A stretch of 64,000 nucleotides of DNA, taken from Gilliamella sp. ESL0405. GTDB lineage: Bacteria > Pseudomonadota > Gammaproteobacteria > Enterobacterales > Orbaceae. This document shows positions 1 to 10,561 of the stretch, piece by piece. The notes under the pieces are model-generated. The model worked only from the letters and a program-made list of their open reading frames with translations, made no database searches and was not told where the DNA came from. Location of the stretch: assembly GCF_019469205.1 (NCBI RefSeq), contig NZ_CP048265.1, forward strand, positions 310,001 through 374,000, given 5' to 3'. Position 1 is the stretch's first letter. Each line of letters begins with the position of its first letter. The position numbers and the translations under genes were made by a program.

Positions 1-1
1 T

Positions 2-901
2 GGTGTGATTGGTCAAGGTCTGAATAATAAAAAAGTTACCGTGGAAGCTAAGGCGGTTATTCTGGCTTCTGGTGGCTTTGGCGCCAATACCAAAATGCTC
101 AAACAGTACAACACGTATTGGACTGAAATTGATGATGATATCAAGACCTCGAACTCTCCTGCGATTACTGGTGATGGAATTCTATTAGGACAAAGTGTTG
201 GTGCTGATTTAGTTGGTATGGGATTTTCACAAATGATGCCTGTTTCTGACCCTGACACCGGTGCTTTGTTTAGTGGGTTACAAGTGCCGCCACAAAATTT
301 TATTATGGTTAATAAACAAGGTAAGCGTTTTGTTAATGAGTATGGTAGCCGGGATAAGCTAACCCAAGCAGCTATTGATAATGGTGGATTATTTTACTTA
401 ATCGCCGATGAGGCCATTAAAAAGACAGCTTATAATACCTCGCAAGAAAAAATTGAAAAACAAATTGCCGCTGGCACACTGTTTTGCGCCGATACTTTAG
501 AGGAATTAGCCGAAAAACTGGGTATGGATGCGCAAGTGTTTAAACAGACAATTACCAATTATAACGCCTATGTCGACGCAAAATATGATCCTGAGTTTGG
601 TAAAGATGTGTTCGATTTAAAAGTCGAAATTGCCCCATTTTATGCCACGCCAAGAAAACCGGCAGTGCACCATACCATGGGCGGACTAAAAATTGATACC
701 CAAACACATGTGCTTGATGAAGCCGGGCATAAAATCTCTGGTTTATATGCTGCCGGAGAAGTCGCAGGTGGAATTCATGCAGGTAATAGACTCGGTGGTA
801 ATTCATTAACAGACATATTTACGTTTGGTCGAATTGCCGGAAAAACAGCATTAAAGGATTTAAGTTCAAGAATGGAGTCTAATTATGGTGACGGAAAATA
901 A
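2..901 (+). CDS. FAD-binding fumarate reductase-like flavoprotein (5' partial)
   Basis: This is the C-terminal part of a flavoprotein of the flavocytochrome c / fumarate reductase / urocanate reductase family; the start lies upstream of the window. Visible family landmarks are the FAD-contact stretch [15 protein letters not shown], the [11 protein letters not shown] segment that carries the proton-donor Arg in Shewanella fumarate reductases, HHTMGGLK with the substrate-binding His, and the C-terminal [20 protein letters not shown] with the second substrate Arg. Family enzymes reduce fumarate, urocanate or other enoates; the substrate cannot be told from this part. The stop overlaps the next gene by 17 nt, so the two are probably co-translated. 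The codon at position 5 is GTG but is unlikely to be the start, because the FAD domain would be cut. Confidence 0.85.
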   Translation, partial: GVIGQGLNNKKVTVEAKAVILASGGFGANTKMLKQYNTYWTEIDDDIKTSNSPAITGDGILLGQSVGADLVGMGFSQMMPVSDPDTGALFSGLQVPPQNFIMVNKQGKRFVNEYGSRDKLTQAAIDNGGLFYLIADEAIKKTAYNTSQEKIEKQIAAGTLFCADTLEELAEKLGMDAQVFKQTITNYNAYVDAKYDPEFGKDVFDLKVEIAPFYATPRKPAVHHTMGGLKIDTQTHVLDEAGHKISGLYAAGEVAGGIHAGNRLGGNSLTDIFTFGRIAGKTALKDLSSRMESNYGDGK

Positions 902-2099
902 GTATACTAATCGATGGCTTATACTCATTGCATCAACCTCTATTTTACTTTGTACCGGTGCAATTTATGCTTTCAGCGTGTTTGCAGGTCCTTTAAGTAT
1001 CGAAAAAGGTTGGAGTATGTCAGAGGTCATGACTGCCTTTGCAATTAATTCGGCAGTCGGTCCGATCCCAATGATTCTCGGTGGCTTTTTGACTGATAAG
1101 GGACTGGCAAAATGGTCGAGCGTTTTAGGTGGATTACTCTTTGCGCTTGGCTTTGTATTGACTGGTTTTGTTACCTCGCCTTTCATGCTTTATATTACCT
1201 ATGGTTTATTAAGCGGTTTTGGGCAAGGACTTGCTTACTCGGGATGTTTAAGTAATACCATTAAATTTTTCCCGGACAAAAGAGGGCTTGCTTCCGGTAT
1301 TATTACCGCCGGTATGGGCGGTGCAGCAATTATTGCTGCACCTATCGGAAATGCTTTAATTGAACACTATGATGTGCTTAGTGCATTTAAGTTTTTAGGC
1401 TTTGCTTATATGGTTGTCATTATCATAGCAAGTTTATTCATTAAAGTTGCGCCCGCCAACTATCAACCTGCGGGTTGGACACCGGCCAATAATCAACAAG
1501 CTAAAGCTATTGTGAATAAAAATTGGCAACAGATGCTTAAAACGCCATATTTTTACCTCATATTTTTTATGTTAGGTGCCGGCGCTTTCTCCGGATTAAT
1601 GATAGCCTCAAATGCATCTGGCATTGGGCAAAAAATGTTCGGATTAACGTCAGCTATTGCGGCATTTTATGTCAGTTTGTATTCATTAAGTAATTGTGCC
1701 GGGCGAGTGGTATGGGGAACGGTATCAGACAAACTAGGGCGTAACAAAACGTTAGATATCATTTTTTCAGTTATCATCCTAGCTTTTGTTTCATTCTTAT
1801 TTATCCCTTCTCAAATTGGCTTTGCCATAGGTATTATTGCACTCGGTTTATGTTTTGGTGGTGTTATGGGCGTTTTTCCACCAATGGTAATGGAAAATTA
1901 TGGCCCGATTAATCAAGGCGTGAATTATGGTGTTATCTTTATTGGCTACTCATCGGCTGCTTTCTTTGCGCCAAAATTAACAGCAGATATATTGGCCAAT
2001 AACGGTGGAAATTATACTAACGCCTTTTATGTGGCAATTGGGGTTGCATTTATTGGCTTAGTATTAAATATGATTTATAAATGGGTTAAAAAAAGATAA
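885..2099 (+). CDS. MFS transporter, oxalate/formate antiporter (OxlT)-like
   Basis: A 404-residue membrane protein with 12 predicted hydrophobic segments of the major facilitator superfamily, OFA (oxalate:formate antiporter) type. The N-terminal half has the [16 protein letters not shown] helix typical of this group and the first cytoplasmic loop reads GGFLTDKG. The second half has [12 protein letters not shown], the MFS loop signature. The start ATG lies inside the 3' end of the upstream flavoprotein gene (17 nt overlap), so carrier and reductase are likely one operon. I infer that it imports the acceptor reduced by the flavoprotein, or exchanges substrate and product. The substrate is unknown; OFA members move oxalate, lactate, pyruvate or other carboxylates. 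Confidence 0.85.
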   Translation: MVTENKYTNRWLILIASTSILLCTGAIYAFSVFAGPLSIEKGWSMSEVMTAFAINSAVGPIPMILGGFLTDKGLAKWSSVLGGLLFALGFVLTGFVTSPFMLYITYGLLSGFGQGLAYSGCLSNTIKFFPDKRGLASGIITAGMGGAAIIAAPIGNALIEHYDVLSAFKFLGFAYMVVIIIASLFIKVAPANYQPAGWTPANNQQAKAIVNKNWQQMLKTPYFYLIFFMLGAGAFSGLMIASNASGIGQKMFGLTSAIAAFYVSLYSLSNCAGRVVWGTVSDKLGRNKTLDIIFSVIILAFVSFLFIPSQIGFAIGIIALGLCFGGVMGVFPPMVMENYGPINQGVNYGVIFIGYSSAAFFAPKLTADILANNGGNYTNAFYVAIGVAFIGLVLNMIYKWVKKR

Positions 2100-2130
2100 G
2101 GTAATTTTGCTTAGCAAAATATAAAGTAAA

Positions 2131-2162
2131 AGGAGTACATCAATTGTACTCCTGTTTTTTTT
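2131..2162 (+). terminator. Rho-independent terminator after the MFS gene
   Basis: A perfect 9-bp stem (AGGAGTACA / TGTACTCCT) with loop TCAAT is followed by G and a run of eight T. It separates the MFS gene from aroB, which converges from the other strand. Confidence 0.85.
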
Positions 2163-2192
2163 ATTGCAGATAAGCTAATTTCAACGTAGCGT

Positions 2193-3272
2193 TTAAGTAC
2201 GTGCAATTGACTCTAACACGATAGTTTTATCTATGCCGTCAATCACTTCCACATGACCAATTTTAGTTGGAATAACCAATCTAAGTTTGCCAGACAAGAC
2301 TTTTTTGTCACGAAGCATATGCGGAATATAGGATTCAATTGACATTTGCGCCGGTTTAGTAATCGGTAACTTCGCTTTAATCAGTAAATTTTTGATGCGA
2401 TCAATATCCGTTACAGAAAGCTTACCCAATAGGGCAGCGCTCTGAGCTGCCATAACCATTCCCACACTAACTGCTTCACCATGTAACCAATTACCGTAGC
2501 CAAGTTCAGCTTCAATTGCATGACCATAAGTATGGCCAAGATTTAAAATTGCTCGCATATCTTGTTCAGTTTCATCAGCGGCGACAACTTGCGCTTTAAG
2601 TTCACAGCAACGATAAATACAGTAGCTTAATGCATTAACATCTAAATTTAATAGATCATCAATGTGCTGCTCTAACCAGCTAAAAAACGCACTATCTAAA
2701 ATAATGCCATATTTGATCACTTCAGCTAAACCGGCTGACAGTTCACGCTGAGGTAAGGTTTTTAAGCAATTAAGATCAATGACAACAGATTGCGGTTGAT
2801 AAAATGCCCCAATCATATTTTTTCCCAACGGATGATTAATAGCCGTTTTACCGCCAACAGAGGAGTCAACCTGTGAAAGTAACGTTGTTGGAACTTGAAT
2901 AAACTTGATACCACGTTGATAAGCAGAGGCTGCAAATCCCGCTACATCGCCAATCACACCACCACCGAGCGCAATAAGTGTGCTACTACGGGTATGATTA
3001 TTAGCTAATAAGGCAGTTAGCATGGTATTCCATGTTTCCATGGTTTTATATTTTTCACCGTCAGGAACAATTACAGAATCTGTTTTAATGCCGCTTTTTT
3101 CCAACATTTCAGTTAACGTAGCTAAATACAATGGGGCGATAGTTTCATTGGTTGCAATAAGAACTCGTTGACCTGCTTTGAGTTTAAATGGTTGAAACTG
3201 GGACAGGAGGTTTTCACCGATTGTAATAGGATAACTGCGGTTTTCGAGGGCAACATTTAAGATCTTTTGCAT
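2193..3272 (-). CDS. aroB: 3-dehydroquinate synthase
   Basis: AroB converts DAHP to 3-dehydroquinate, the second step of the shikimate pathway, in the cytoplasm with NAD+ and a divalent metal. The protein reads [20 protein letters not shown] at the N-terminus, has the NAD-binding [14 protein letters not shown] motif and the metal-binding [18 protein letters not shown]. With the start at 3272 it is 359 residues, the normal length (about 360). A longer reading up to 3350 adds 26 residues unlike any AroB, so I chose the inner ATG. aroB usually follows aroK; here its upstream neighbour is divergent nadE, and a separate aroL-type kinase lies at 46579. It ends just after the terminator at 2131-2162. 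Confidence 0.95.
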   Translation of the reverse strand: MQKILNVALENRSYPITIGENLLSQFQPFKLKAGQRVLIATNETIAPLYLATLTEMLEKSGIKTDSVIVPDGEKYKTMETWNTMLTALLANNHTRSSTLIALGGGVIGDVAGFAASAYQRGIKFIQVPTTLLSQVDSSVGGKTAINHPLGKNMIGAFYQPQSVVIDLNCLKTLPQRELSAGLAEVIKYGIILDSAFFSWLEQHIDDLLNLDVNALSYCIYRCCELKAQVVAADETEQDMRAILNLGHTYGHAIEAELGYGNWLHGEAVSVGMVMAAQSAALLGKLSVTDIDRIKNLLIKAKLPITKPAQMSIESYIPHMLRDKKVLSGKLRLVIPTKIGHVEVIDGIDKTIVLESIART

Positions 3273-3392
3273 GATGATTTCCGGACAATTCAAAGTCGAT
3301 ATATTGTTGCATGTTAGCGATAAAAATGTGGCAGCGCAACATAGAATCATTTAAAATTAATGCCAATTTTTAAAAGCGATGTTGAATTTTAT

Positions 3393-4994
3393 ATGTCTTT
3401 ATCTATTGTTTTAGCGCAAAAAAACTGGCGTGTTGGCGATATTGAAACAAATACCCAACAAATTATTGAGCTGATGCACAACCATACCGCTGATGATCTT
3501 ATTGTGTTTTCTGAGCTGGCAATTTGTGGTTACCCGCCGGAAGATTTAATTTATCGTGTTGATTTCAAAGATCGTTGTCAAAAAGCGTTAGGCTCTATTT
3601 TGCAAGCAAGTAAGCAGTGCGCAGTTATTGTGGGTCACCCACATTGGCAAAACGGACATATTTATAATGCTCTTTCATTATTTTCAAATGGCAAACAATT
3701 GGCTTGTTACCATAAGCAGTGTTTACCAAATTATGATGTATTTGATGAAAAACGATACTTTACCGCAGGTAATCAAAGTTGTGTTGTCGATTTTAAAGGA
3801 AAAAAACTGGGATTATTGATCTGTGAAGATCTTTGGCAAGATGAACCAATTGATCAGTTAAGTTCAGCGCAAGTGGATATTATCATTACCGTTAACGCTT
3901 CCCCTTATGATATTGAGAAGCCAAGATATCGGCATGAACTGGTTAAGCGCCATGCAACAAGAACACAATTACCGATTATTTATGTCAATCAAGTCGGTGG
4001 TCAAGATGAGCTGATATTTGACGGTGACTCTTTTGTTTGTAATGAGCATGGCGATATCGTTTGCCAATTAAAATCTTTTGAAGAGCAAGTCGCTCGTTTT
4101 CAATTAGGGCAAGCTTATAAAGCAATTGATAGCCAAGAAGATAATGTGCTTGCGTCTGTTTATGATGCGCTTGTACTGGCAACGCGAGATTATATCACCA
4201 AAAATGGTTTTAACGGTGCTGTCTTAGGACTATCAGGTGGTATTGATTCGGCTTTAACACTAGCTATTGCTGTTGATGCATTAGGTAAAGATAAAGTTCA
4301 AGCGGTGATGATGCCGTTTCGTTATACTGCTGATATCAGCGTTGCTGATGCTAAAGAAGAAGCCGAAATTTTAGGCGTTGAATTTGATATTATATCGATT
4401 GAACCAATGTTTGATGCATTTATGTCATCTTTAAGCCCAATGTTTGCAGGTACCCGAAAAGATACAACAGAAGAAAATTTACAAGCACGTTGTCGGGGTG
4501 TTATTTTAATGGCGCTTTCGAATAAGCGTGGTCGATTAGTACTAACAACCGGTAATAAAAGTGAAATGTCGGTCGGATATGCAACACTTTATGGCGATAT
4601 GGCTGGTGGTTTTGATGTACTTAAAGACGTGCCAAAAACAATGGTTTTTGCGTTATCAAAATATCGTAATTCTCGTTCTTATGTTATTCCACAAAGAGTG
4701 ATCACTCGTCCTCCTTCAGCAGAGCTTGCACCTGATCAAAAAGATGAGGACAGCTTACCGCCATATGATATTTTAGACGGTATCTTAAAAGGTTATGTAG
4801 AGCAGGATCTTTCCGTTGAACAACTTATTGAGCAAGGTTATGATGAATCAACAATAAGACGTGTCATTAAATTGGTGGATATTAATGAGTATAAACGGCG
4901 CCAGTCAGCGGTAGGACCAAAAATTACAGCACGCAACTTTGGTAAAGGCAGACGATATCCAATTACATCTGCTTTTGGATTTAAGAACTGGTAA
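3393..4994 (+). CDS. nadE: Glutamine-dependent NAD+ synthase
   Basis: Final step of NAD synthesis: deamido-NAD + ATP + glutamine to NAD+. Two domains are visible. An N-terminal nitrilase/CN-hydrolase glutaminase (about residues 1-250) shows the catalytic Glu in FSELAICGYP, Lys in YHKQCLPNY and Cys in LLICEDLW. A C-terminal synthetase has the ATP-pyrophosphatase P-loop LGLSGGIDSALT and ends KFPLTSAF-like (RRYPITSAFGFKNW). The total of 533 residues is typical for the two-domain type, whereas E. coli has only the ammonia-dependent single domain. I start at 3393 (MSLSIVLAQ, as in homologues) rather than 3360; neither has a strong ribosome binding site. It is divergent from aroB and followed 21 nt later by glnB. 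Confidence 0.93.
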   Translation: MSLSIVLAQKNWRVGDIETNTQQIIELMHNHTADDLIVFSELAICGYPPEDLIYRVDFKDRCQKALGSILQASKQCAVIVGHPHWQNGHIYNALSLFSNGKQLACYHKQCLPNYDVFDEKRYFTAGNQSCVVDFKGKKLGLLICEDLWQDEPIDQLSSAQVDIIITVNASPYDIEKPRYRHELVKRHATRTQLPIIYVNQVGGQDELIFDGDSFVCNEHGDIVCQLKSFEEQVARFQLGQAYKAIDSQEDNVLASVYDALVLATRDYITKNGFNGAVLGLSGGIDSALTLAIAVDALGKDKVQAVMMPFRYTADISVADAKEEAEILGVEFDIISIEPMFDAFMSSLSPMFAGTRKDTTEENLQARCRGVILMALSNKRGRLVLTTGNKSEMSVGYATLYGDMAGGFDVLKDVPKTMVFALSKYRNSRSYVIPQRVITRPPSAELAPDQKDEDSLPPYDILDGILKGYVEQDLSVEQLIEQGYDESTIRRVIKLVDINEYKRRQSAVGPKITARNFGKGRRYPITSAFGFKNW

Positions 4995-5354
<360 letters not shown>

Positions 5355-5355
5355 C

Positions 5356-5982
5356 TTAGTAGCGAATATCCGGTCTTTCCTGTTTAAGTAACTCTTGGGT
5401 TACAACCCCTTGAATAGAACAGATTAGAAGGCGCATATTATCACCTTTCTCAAGTAACAGTAGTTTTTCAGTGGTATTCGGTGCTGGAATGGTTTTAACA
5501 CCAACAACGGCGCCAGTGTTTTTACGCCAAACTTGAATATCATCGTTGATGTTGCGAATCATTGGATTAGCAATATAGAGCAAATTATCTTCCATATTTT
5601 TCCAATTGAGAAAATTTAAAGCATCTTTAATCTGCTCGATATCATTATCAATAATAAATCCCCAAAAATAGTATTTACCCATTTTATCCAGATTCATTGC
5701 GCTATCATAATAACCGATAATCTTAAGATTTTTATATAAAATTGGGGTTTTAAAGTAAATATAGTTTTTGGTTGTATCGGCGCGATTTTCAACAGGAATA
5801 TAAGCTTGATTTTGATTAAAAACTTCAATATTGGTATGCGCTTTCAATTCATCTTTAGATGCATAAACATCCTTAAAAAACTCAGGCGAGCAAAGCGCTA
5901 GTGACTCTATTAACGGTACTTTATCGGCTGAAGCGATAAATGAACAAAACACAAAAAATAAAGTAATAAGGTTTTTGATCAT
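5356..5982 (-). CDS. Hypothetical secreted/periplasmic protein
   Basis: I do not recognise this 208-residue protein. It begins with a clear signal peptide (MIKNLITLFFVFCSFIASA, likely cleaved after ASA), so it should be exported. The mature part has aromatic-rich segments (GKYYFWGFIIDNDIEQI, NWKNMEDNLLYIANP) and two cysteines, one early (SLALCSPEFF) and one late (LLICSIQG), which could pair. A longer frame runs back to 6057, but the 25 added residues precede the signal peptide and look artificial. It converges on glnB with a 1-base gap and no terminator between them. A guess from size would be a small periplasmic protein; no function is claimed. Confidence 0.7.
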   Translation of the reverse strand: MIKNLITLFFVFCSFIASADKVPLIESLALCSPEFFKDVYASKDELKAHTNIEVFNQNQAYIPVENRADTTKNYIYFKTPILYKNLKIIGYYDSAMNLDKMGKYYFWGFIIDNDIEQIKDALNFLNWKNMEDNLLYIANPMIRNINDDIQVWRKNTGAVVGVKTIPAPNTTEKLLLLEKGDNMRLLICSIQGVVTQELLKQERPDIRY

Positions 5983-6317
5983 ATTGATTATATCTGACAA
6001 AAAAGCACCATTAAACGAATAAGTACTGATTGTATTATTATTTAAGCAGAATAACAATGTAAAAGCAGCTTTTCTTTTTAAAGATTTATTAAGAACAGTC
6101 TACTTAATAAACAACCAAATATCATAAATGAATTTAGCCCCACAAAAATTCAATTTATCAAGCACAAATATTTTTTATATTCATTTATGGAAGGAAGATC
6201 CCATAATGATGAATTTATAAAAAAAATAGTTTGTGGATTAGAAATTTTAAGATAGTTTAAATTGAGTAGTAACTTATGTAAGTTATTTGTTTTATTAAGT
6301 TTAAATGGAAGTAAATT
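5983..6317. other. Intergenic region upstream of sxy
   Basis: This 335-bp gap between two divergent genes is very AT-rich and has no credible ORF. Just before sxy is a short hairpin (AACTTA-TG-TAAGTT near 6271-6284) and two copies of AGTTTAAA about 40 bp apart (near 6254 and 6298). Sxy genes elsewhere are controlled by structured mRNA leaders, so this could be functional; that is inference. Confidence 0.4.
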
Positions 6318-6926
6318 ATGAGTTCTATATTTGCAAATGAAATCTTAAAACAATTTTCTTGTCTTGAAGATGTGTCGATTAAAACGTTTTTTGGTGGGTT
6401 TAGCATTAACAGCAAACAGATCATGTTTGGTTGGATTGATAAACAAAATTTTTATTTACGAGGGCACGCTTTTTATCGCTCAATTTTTATTGAATTGGGC
6501 ATGCAACCTTTAAATTTACCTGCAGGGATTGCAACTAAGCAGCTTGACTATTATAAAGTTAGCGATGATTTGTTGAAAGATCATCAAAAATTACTTCCCA
6601 TTGTAAAAATGGTAATTGAATATGCTGAACTTGATCTGCATGAAAAAAAAGAACAAAAACAGAAGCGTATTAAATCACTACCGAATATTACTTTTTCATT
6701 GGAAAAATTATTGTACAGTGTTGGGATTACAGATTTAGAAAAATTTATCGAAATCGGATATTTAGAAGCTTTTTACCGAATAAAGAATAAAAAACCAGAT
6801 ATTTCAAGCAATCTGTTATTTACGTTATATGGTTCGCTAAATGGTCGGCATGTTGCATCGTTATCTGAAACATTAATCAAAGAAATTGAAAAAGATTACC
6901 AATCTTTTTTAGAAAAAAAAGAGTAG
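6318..6926 (+). CDS. sxy: Competence activator Sxy/TfoX
   Basis: Sxy (TfoX) works with CRP to switch on DNA-uptake genes at CRP-S promoters. The 202 residues show the TfoX N-terminal domain (about 1-100: FGGFSINSKQIMFGWID, then FYLRG) and a C-terminal helix-hairpin TfoX domain (LPNITFSLEKLLYSVGI, YRIKNKKPDISSNLLFTLYGSLNGRH). Length matches Haemophilus and E. coli Sxy (about 210). A GGAAG ribosome binding site precedes the ATG. No competence genes lie nearby. Its presence suggests the organism can, or once could, take up DNA. Confidence 0.88.
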   Translation: MSSIFANEILKQFSCLEDVSIKTFFGGFSINSKQIMFGWIDKQNFYLRGHAFYRSIFIELGMQPLNLPAGIATKQLDYYKVSDDLLKDHQKLLPIVKMVIEYAELDLHEKKEQKQKRIKSLPNITFSLEKLLYSVGITDLEKFIEIGYLEAFYRIKNKKPDISSNLLFTLYGSLNGRHVASLSETLIKEIEKDYQSFLEKKE

Positions 6927-6961
6927 GTATTAATAGCTTATAATTAATTGTTGATTAAGAT

Positions 6962-7000
6962 AATACCATCACAGGCATAAGCACCTTAGTGATGGTATTT
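6962..7000 (+). terminator. Stem-loop between sxy and rhlB
   Basis: An 11-bp perfect stem (AATACCATCAC / GTGATGGTATT) with a 16-nt loop lies between the convergent ends of sxy and rhlB, followed on the plus strand by TTAATTGTTTTT. It probably ends both transcripts, although the T-run is interrupted. Confidence 0.55.
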
Positions 7001-7045
7001 AATTGTTTTTAGCTAACGTTGTAACTATTTATGAGGTTTTTCTTT

Positions 7046-8272
7046 TTATGACGTTCTTCTTCGTGTTGTTCTTTTAAATGTTTTAGGTACAGGTAAATTG
7101 GTTAGCAACGCATTTGGATCATATTGGCTTACCGGAATGGCATGATCGATAGCCTTTTCAATTGCAGGTAAATTCTGTGAATAACGTTCACAAGCCAATG
7201 AAATAGAATAGCCTTCAGCACCCGCTCGGCCGGTACGGCCAATCCGATGTCGATAATCATCACAATCATCAGGCAGATCATAGTTAAATACATGTGTTAC
7301 ATTTGGAATGTGTAATCCACGTGCAGCAACATCAGTTGCCACTAAAATATCTAAATCACCGCGAGTGAACTGCTCAAGAATCGATAGACGTTTCTTTTGT
7401 GCGATATCACCGGTTAGTAATCCAACACGATGACCGTCAGCGACTAAATGGCGCCAAATCTTTTCGCAAGCAACTTTGGTATTAGCAAATACAATACAAC
7501 GATCAGGCCACTCTTCCTCAATAAGGGTCTGTAGCAAAGCCAGTTTATCTTCGTTAGAAGGGAAAAACAGCTCTTCTTTAATACGGTGGCCAATTTTTTG
7601 TTCGGGCTCAACTTCTACATATTGTGGATTGTTCATATGCTCAAAGGCAAGTTCACGCACGTTGTGGGTTAAGGTTGCTGAAAAGAGCATTGTTAAGCGC
7701 TTTTGTGGTGGTGTCATGTGTCTGAAAATCCAACGAACGTCACGAATGAATCCTAAATCAAACATCCGATCTGCTTCATCTAACACCACAACTTGAATCG
7801 ATTCCAGATTGATGTAATTTTGCTTAGCATAATCGATTAATCGTCCGGTAGTGGCTATCAAAATATCCACACCTGCTGATAGCATTTTTAATTGTTTATC
7901 ATAACCATCGCCACCATAAGCAAGACCTAATTTTAAACCGGTTTCCTCAGATAATATTTGCGCATCATTGTAAATTTGTACAACTAATTCACGGGTAGGT
8001 GCAATAATAACTGCTCGAGGTTGATTAATACTATGATCAGCAAGCGGTTGGTGATTCAATAAGTGACTAAAGGTTGAGGCTAAAAAAGCGATAGTTTTGC
8101 CTGTTCCTGTTTGCCCTTGTCCTGCAATATCAATACCTTTTGTAGTAAAAGGTAACGTTTGTTCTTGAATAGGCGTACAATAAGTAAAACCCTTTTTTTC
8201 AAGTGCTTTGATAACTAAAGGATGTAAAGGAAACTGACTAAAAGTCGTTTTTGTAAGATATGATTGAATCAT
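7046..8272 (-). CDS. rhlB: ATP-dependent RNA helicase RhlB
   Basis: DEAD-box helicase that unwinds RNA for the RNase E degradosome. Motifs in order: Q-motif ([13 protein letters not shown]), Walker [36 protein letters not shown] in [14 protein letters not shown], then [12 protein letters not shown] and [10 protein letters not shown]. Near-identity to E. coli RhlB across [18 protein letters not shown] distinguishes it from RhlE, SrmB and DeaD. I use ATG at 8272 (408 aa); the frame can extend to a TTG at 8284. The basic tail KRTTRRRTS fits RhlB. It is divergent from trxA, the same rhlB-trxA-rho order as in E. coli. Confidence 0.95.
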   Translation of the reverse strand: MIQSYLTKTTFSQFPLHPLVIKALEKKGFTYCTPIQEQTLPFTTKGIDIAGQGQTGTGKTIAFLASTFSHLLNHQPLADHSINQPRAVIIAPTRELVVQIYNDAQILSEETGLKLGLAYGGDGYDKQLKMLSAGVDILIATTGRLIDYAKQNYINLESIQVVVLDEADRMFDLGFIRDVRWIFRHMTPPQKRLTMLFSATLTHNVRELAFEHMNNPQYVEVEPEQKIGHRIKEELFFPSNEDKLALLQTLIEEEWPDRCIVFANTKVACEKIWRHLVADGHRVGLLTGDIAQKKRLSILEQFTRGDLDILVATDVAARGLHIPNVTHVFNYDLPDDCDDYRHRIGRTGRAGAEGYSISLACERYSQNLPAIEKAIDHAIPVSQYDPNALLTNLPVPKTFKRTTRRRTS

Positions 8273-8431
8273 TGTGGTTGTCAAAGATAATTATCAGAAT
8301 TTTTCGATTATAACATATTAACAGCTAGTGCATCACTAATAATTATGTCCTATTAAAATAATTACTAGCACAGAGCGGTAAAATGTCCTAACATTAAAAC
8401 CATAAAATTTATATTATTGGAGATTACGACT

Positions 8432-8758
8432 ATGAGTCATAATATCGTTGCACTTTCAGAAAGTATTTTTGATAAAACTATCAACGAATCAACAAAACCT
8501 GTTTTAGTGGATTTTTGGGCTGAGTGGTGTGGACCATGTAAAATGATTGCCCCAATTTTGGAAGAAGTTGCATCAGAATATAGTGATAAGATTGTTATTG
8601 CCAAATTAAACGTCGAAGAAAACCCAAATATTGCGCCTAAATTTGGCATTCGTGGAATACCCACTTTATTAATTTTTAAAAACGGAAAAGTGGTCGCAAC
8701 ACAAGTAGGTGCAGTATCTAAAGCACAGCTAAAAAGCTTTATTGATGCGCAACTTTAG
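8432..8758 (+). CDS. trxA: Thioredoxin 1
   Basis: Cytoplasmic thiol-disulfide reductase of 108 residues, the normal length. The active site is [10 protein letters not shown] and the cis-Pro segment is [11 protein letters not shown], both intact. It supplies electrons to ribonucleotide reductase, methionine sulfoxide reductase and other targets. The start at 8432 has GGAG about 9 nt upstream; an earlier in-frame TTG at 8417 is disregarded. The rhlB-trxA-rho neighbourhood is conserved in gammaproteobacteria. Confidence 0.97.
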   Translation: MSHNIVALSESIFDKTINESTKPVLVDFWAEWCGPCKMIAPILEEVASEYSDKIVIAKLNVEENPNIAPKFGIRGIPTLLIFKNGKVVATQVGAVSKAQLKSFIDAQL

Positions 8759-8784
8759 TTTCTTATTCTATCCACCATTACAAT

Positions 8785-8822
8785 AAAATAAGCGTAATTA
8801 TTGTTACGCTTATTTTGTTTTT
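8785..8822 (+). terminator. Terminator after trxA
   Basis: Perfect 13-bp stem (AAAATAAGCGTAA at 8785-8797 with TTACGCTTATTTT at 8804-8816), 6-nt loop, then GTTTTT. It separates trxA from rho. Confidence 0.88.
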
Positions 8823-9116
8823 CTACACTATTTCGCTTAAAAATGGGCAAAATCTATAATTTAATATAGACATGCCCGTTTTTTTAGTGTACATTGCTAG
8901 CTTCTTACAAGAACCCCTTTCAGCAATCCTTTGTTTTTCTTGGTAAAGTGGTGAAAATTCTATAAACCTATACACATAATTATCATCAAAAGTTTAACAA
9001 TAGATTAAGTTTGTGAATTGTTAGAAAGAGAATTTTTTATAAGTAAATGAAAGAAATATACAAATTTAGCAGTAATTGCAAACATATCAATTTTATCCTC
9101 AAGAATTTTTAAAATT
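8823..9116 (+). promoter_or_regulatory. rho leader region with a possible leader peptide
   Basis: About 290 bp of leader precede rho. In E. coli rho has a long autoregulated leader with a small rhoL ORF. Here a 21-codon ORF (ATG at 9047, TAA ending at 9112) stops 5 nt before the rho ATG, which fits a leader peptide, though its ribosome binding site is weak. The region otherwise shows only AT-rich sequence. Confidence 0.4.
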
Positions 9117-10379
9117 ATGAATTTAACTGAATTAAAAAACACTTCTGTCTCTGAGCTTGTAGCGCTTGGGGAAAAAACAATGGGGCTTGAAAACCTTGCC
9201 CGCCTTAGAAAACAAGACATTATCTTTGCAATCTTAAAACAACATGCCAAAAGTGGAGAAGATATCTTTGGTGATGGTGTGCTGGAAATTTTGCAAGATG
9301 GATTTGGCTTTTTACGCTCGGCCGATAGTTCTTATTTAGCAGGTCCGGACGATATCTATGTTTCTCCTAGCCAAATTCGACGGTTTAATTTAAGAACGGG
9401 TGATACCATCGCCGGTAAAATTAGACCACCGAAAGAAGGTGAGCGTTATTTTGCTTTATTAAAAGTTAATGAAGTAAATCATGATAAACCTGAAGACGCC
9501 CGCAATAAAATTCTTTTTGAAAACTTAACTCCACTTCACCCCAACTCTCGATTACGCATGGAACGCGGAAATGGCTCAACTGAGGATATTACAGCCAGAG
9601 TTCTTGATTTAGCATCGCCTATCGGTAAAGGTCAACGTGGTTTGATTGTGGCCCCACCTAAAGCGGGTAAAACAATGTTGCTACAAAATATTGCACAAAG
9701 TTTAGCGGTCAATCATCCTGAATGTGAATTAGTTGTTTTAATGATTGATGAACGCCCGGAAGAAGTGACCGAAATGCAACGATTAGTGAAAGGTGAAGTT
9801 GTTGCATCAACATTTGATGAGCCAGCGGCTCGCCATGTTCAAGTCGCTGAAATGGTAATTGAACGAGCAAAACGTCTTGTCGAACATAAGAAAGATGTCA
9901 TTATTTTATTAGATTCAATTACCCGTTTGGCACGTGCATATAACACTGTTATTCCTTCATCTGGTAAGGTATTAACGGGTGGTGTAGATGCAAATGCTTT
10001 ACATCGTCCTAAACGCTTTTTTGGTGCTGCCCGTAATGTCGAAGAGGGCGGAAGCTTAACCATTATTGCTACTGCGCTGATTGATACCGGCTCTAAAATG
10101 GATGAAGTTATTTACGAAGAGTTTAAAGGTACGGGTAATATGGAAGTCCATTTATCGCGTAAAATTGCTGAGCGCCGTGTGTTCCCTGCTATTGACTTTA
10201 ACCGTTCCGGTACGCGTAAAGAAGACTTAATGACCTCACCTGATGAACTACAAAAAATGTGGATCTTACGCAAAATACTTAACCCAATGGGTGAGATTGA
10301 CGCAATGGAATTTTTAATCGATAAACTTGCCATGACTAAAACCAATGACGAGTTTTTTGAAATGATGAAGCGTTCATGA
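9117..10379 (+). CDS. rho: Transcription termination factor Rho
   Basis: Hexameric RNA-dependent ATPase that ends transcription. At 420 residues it is close to E. coli Rho (419). The N-terminal helix bundle begins [19 protein letters not shown]. The cold-shock-like RNA-binding domain holds [15 protein letters not shown], and the ATPase core has Walker [12 protein letters not shown], Walker [17 protein letters not shown], the Q-loop [20 protein letters not shown] and the R-loop [20 protein letters not shown]. No insertion domain is present. It follows trxA as in E. coli. Confidence 0.98.
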   Translation: MNLTELKNTSVSELVALGEKTMGLENLARLRKQDIIFAILKQHAKSGEDIFGDGVLEILQDGFGFLRSADSSYLAGPDDIYVSPSQIRRFNLRTGDTIAGKIRPPKEGERYFALLKVNEVNHDKPEDARNKILFENLTPLHPNSRLRMERGNGSTEDITARVLDLASPIGKGQRGLIVAPPKAGKTMLLQNIAQSLAVNHPECELVVLMIDERPEEVTEMQRLVKGEVVASTFDEPAARHVQVAEMVIERAKRLVEHKKDVIILLDSITRLARAYNTVIPSSGKVLTGGVDANALHRPKRFFGAARNVEEGGSLTIIATALIDTGSKMDEVIYEEFKGTGNMEVHLSRKIAERRVFPAIDFNRSGTRKEDLMTSPDELQKMWILRKILNPMGEIDAMEFLIDKLAMTKTNDEFFEMMKRS

Positions 10380-10415
10380 TTTGCGCAGTCAGTACAAAAT
10401 ATTATTAAAGTAATG

Positions 10416-10452
10416 AAAAATAGCCGTGTTATATACTGATACGGCTTTTTTT
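10416..10452 (+). terminator. Terminator after rho
   Basis: AAAAATAGCCGT pairs with ACGGCTTTTTTT across an ATAT-rich loop: about 7 GC-containing pairs plus A-T pairs, followed by T7. Confidence 0.8.
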
Positions 10453-10561
10453 GTGGCAAAATATAGCGTAATTTATAATTTATAGAACTTTTTAAATTAA
10501 AGATGTTGTAAAAACAACCTTATTAACAGGGTTATTTGAGATTAAATTAAGGAGCCAAATC

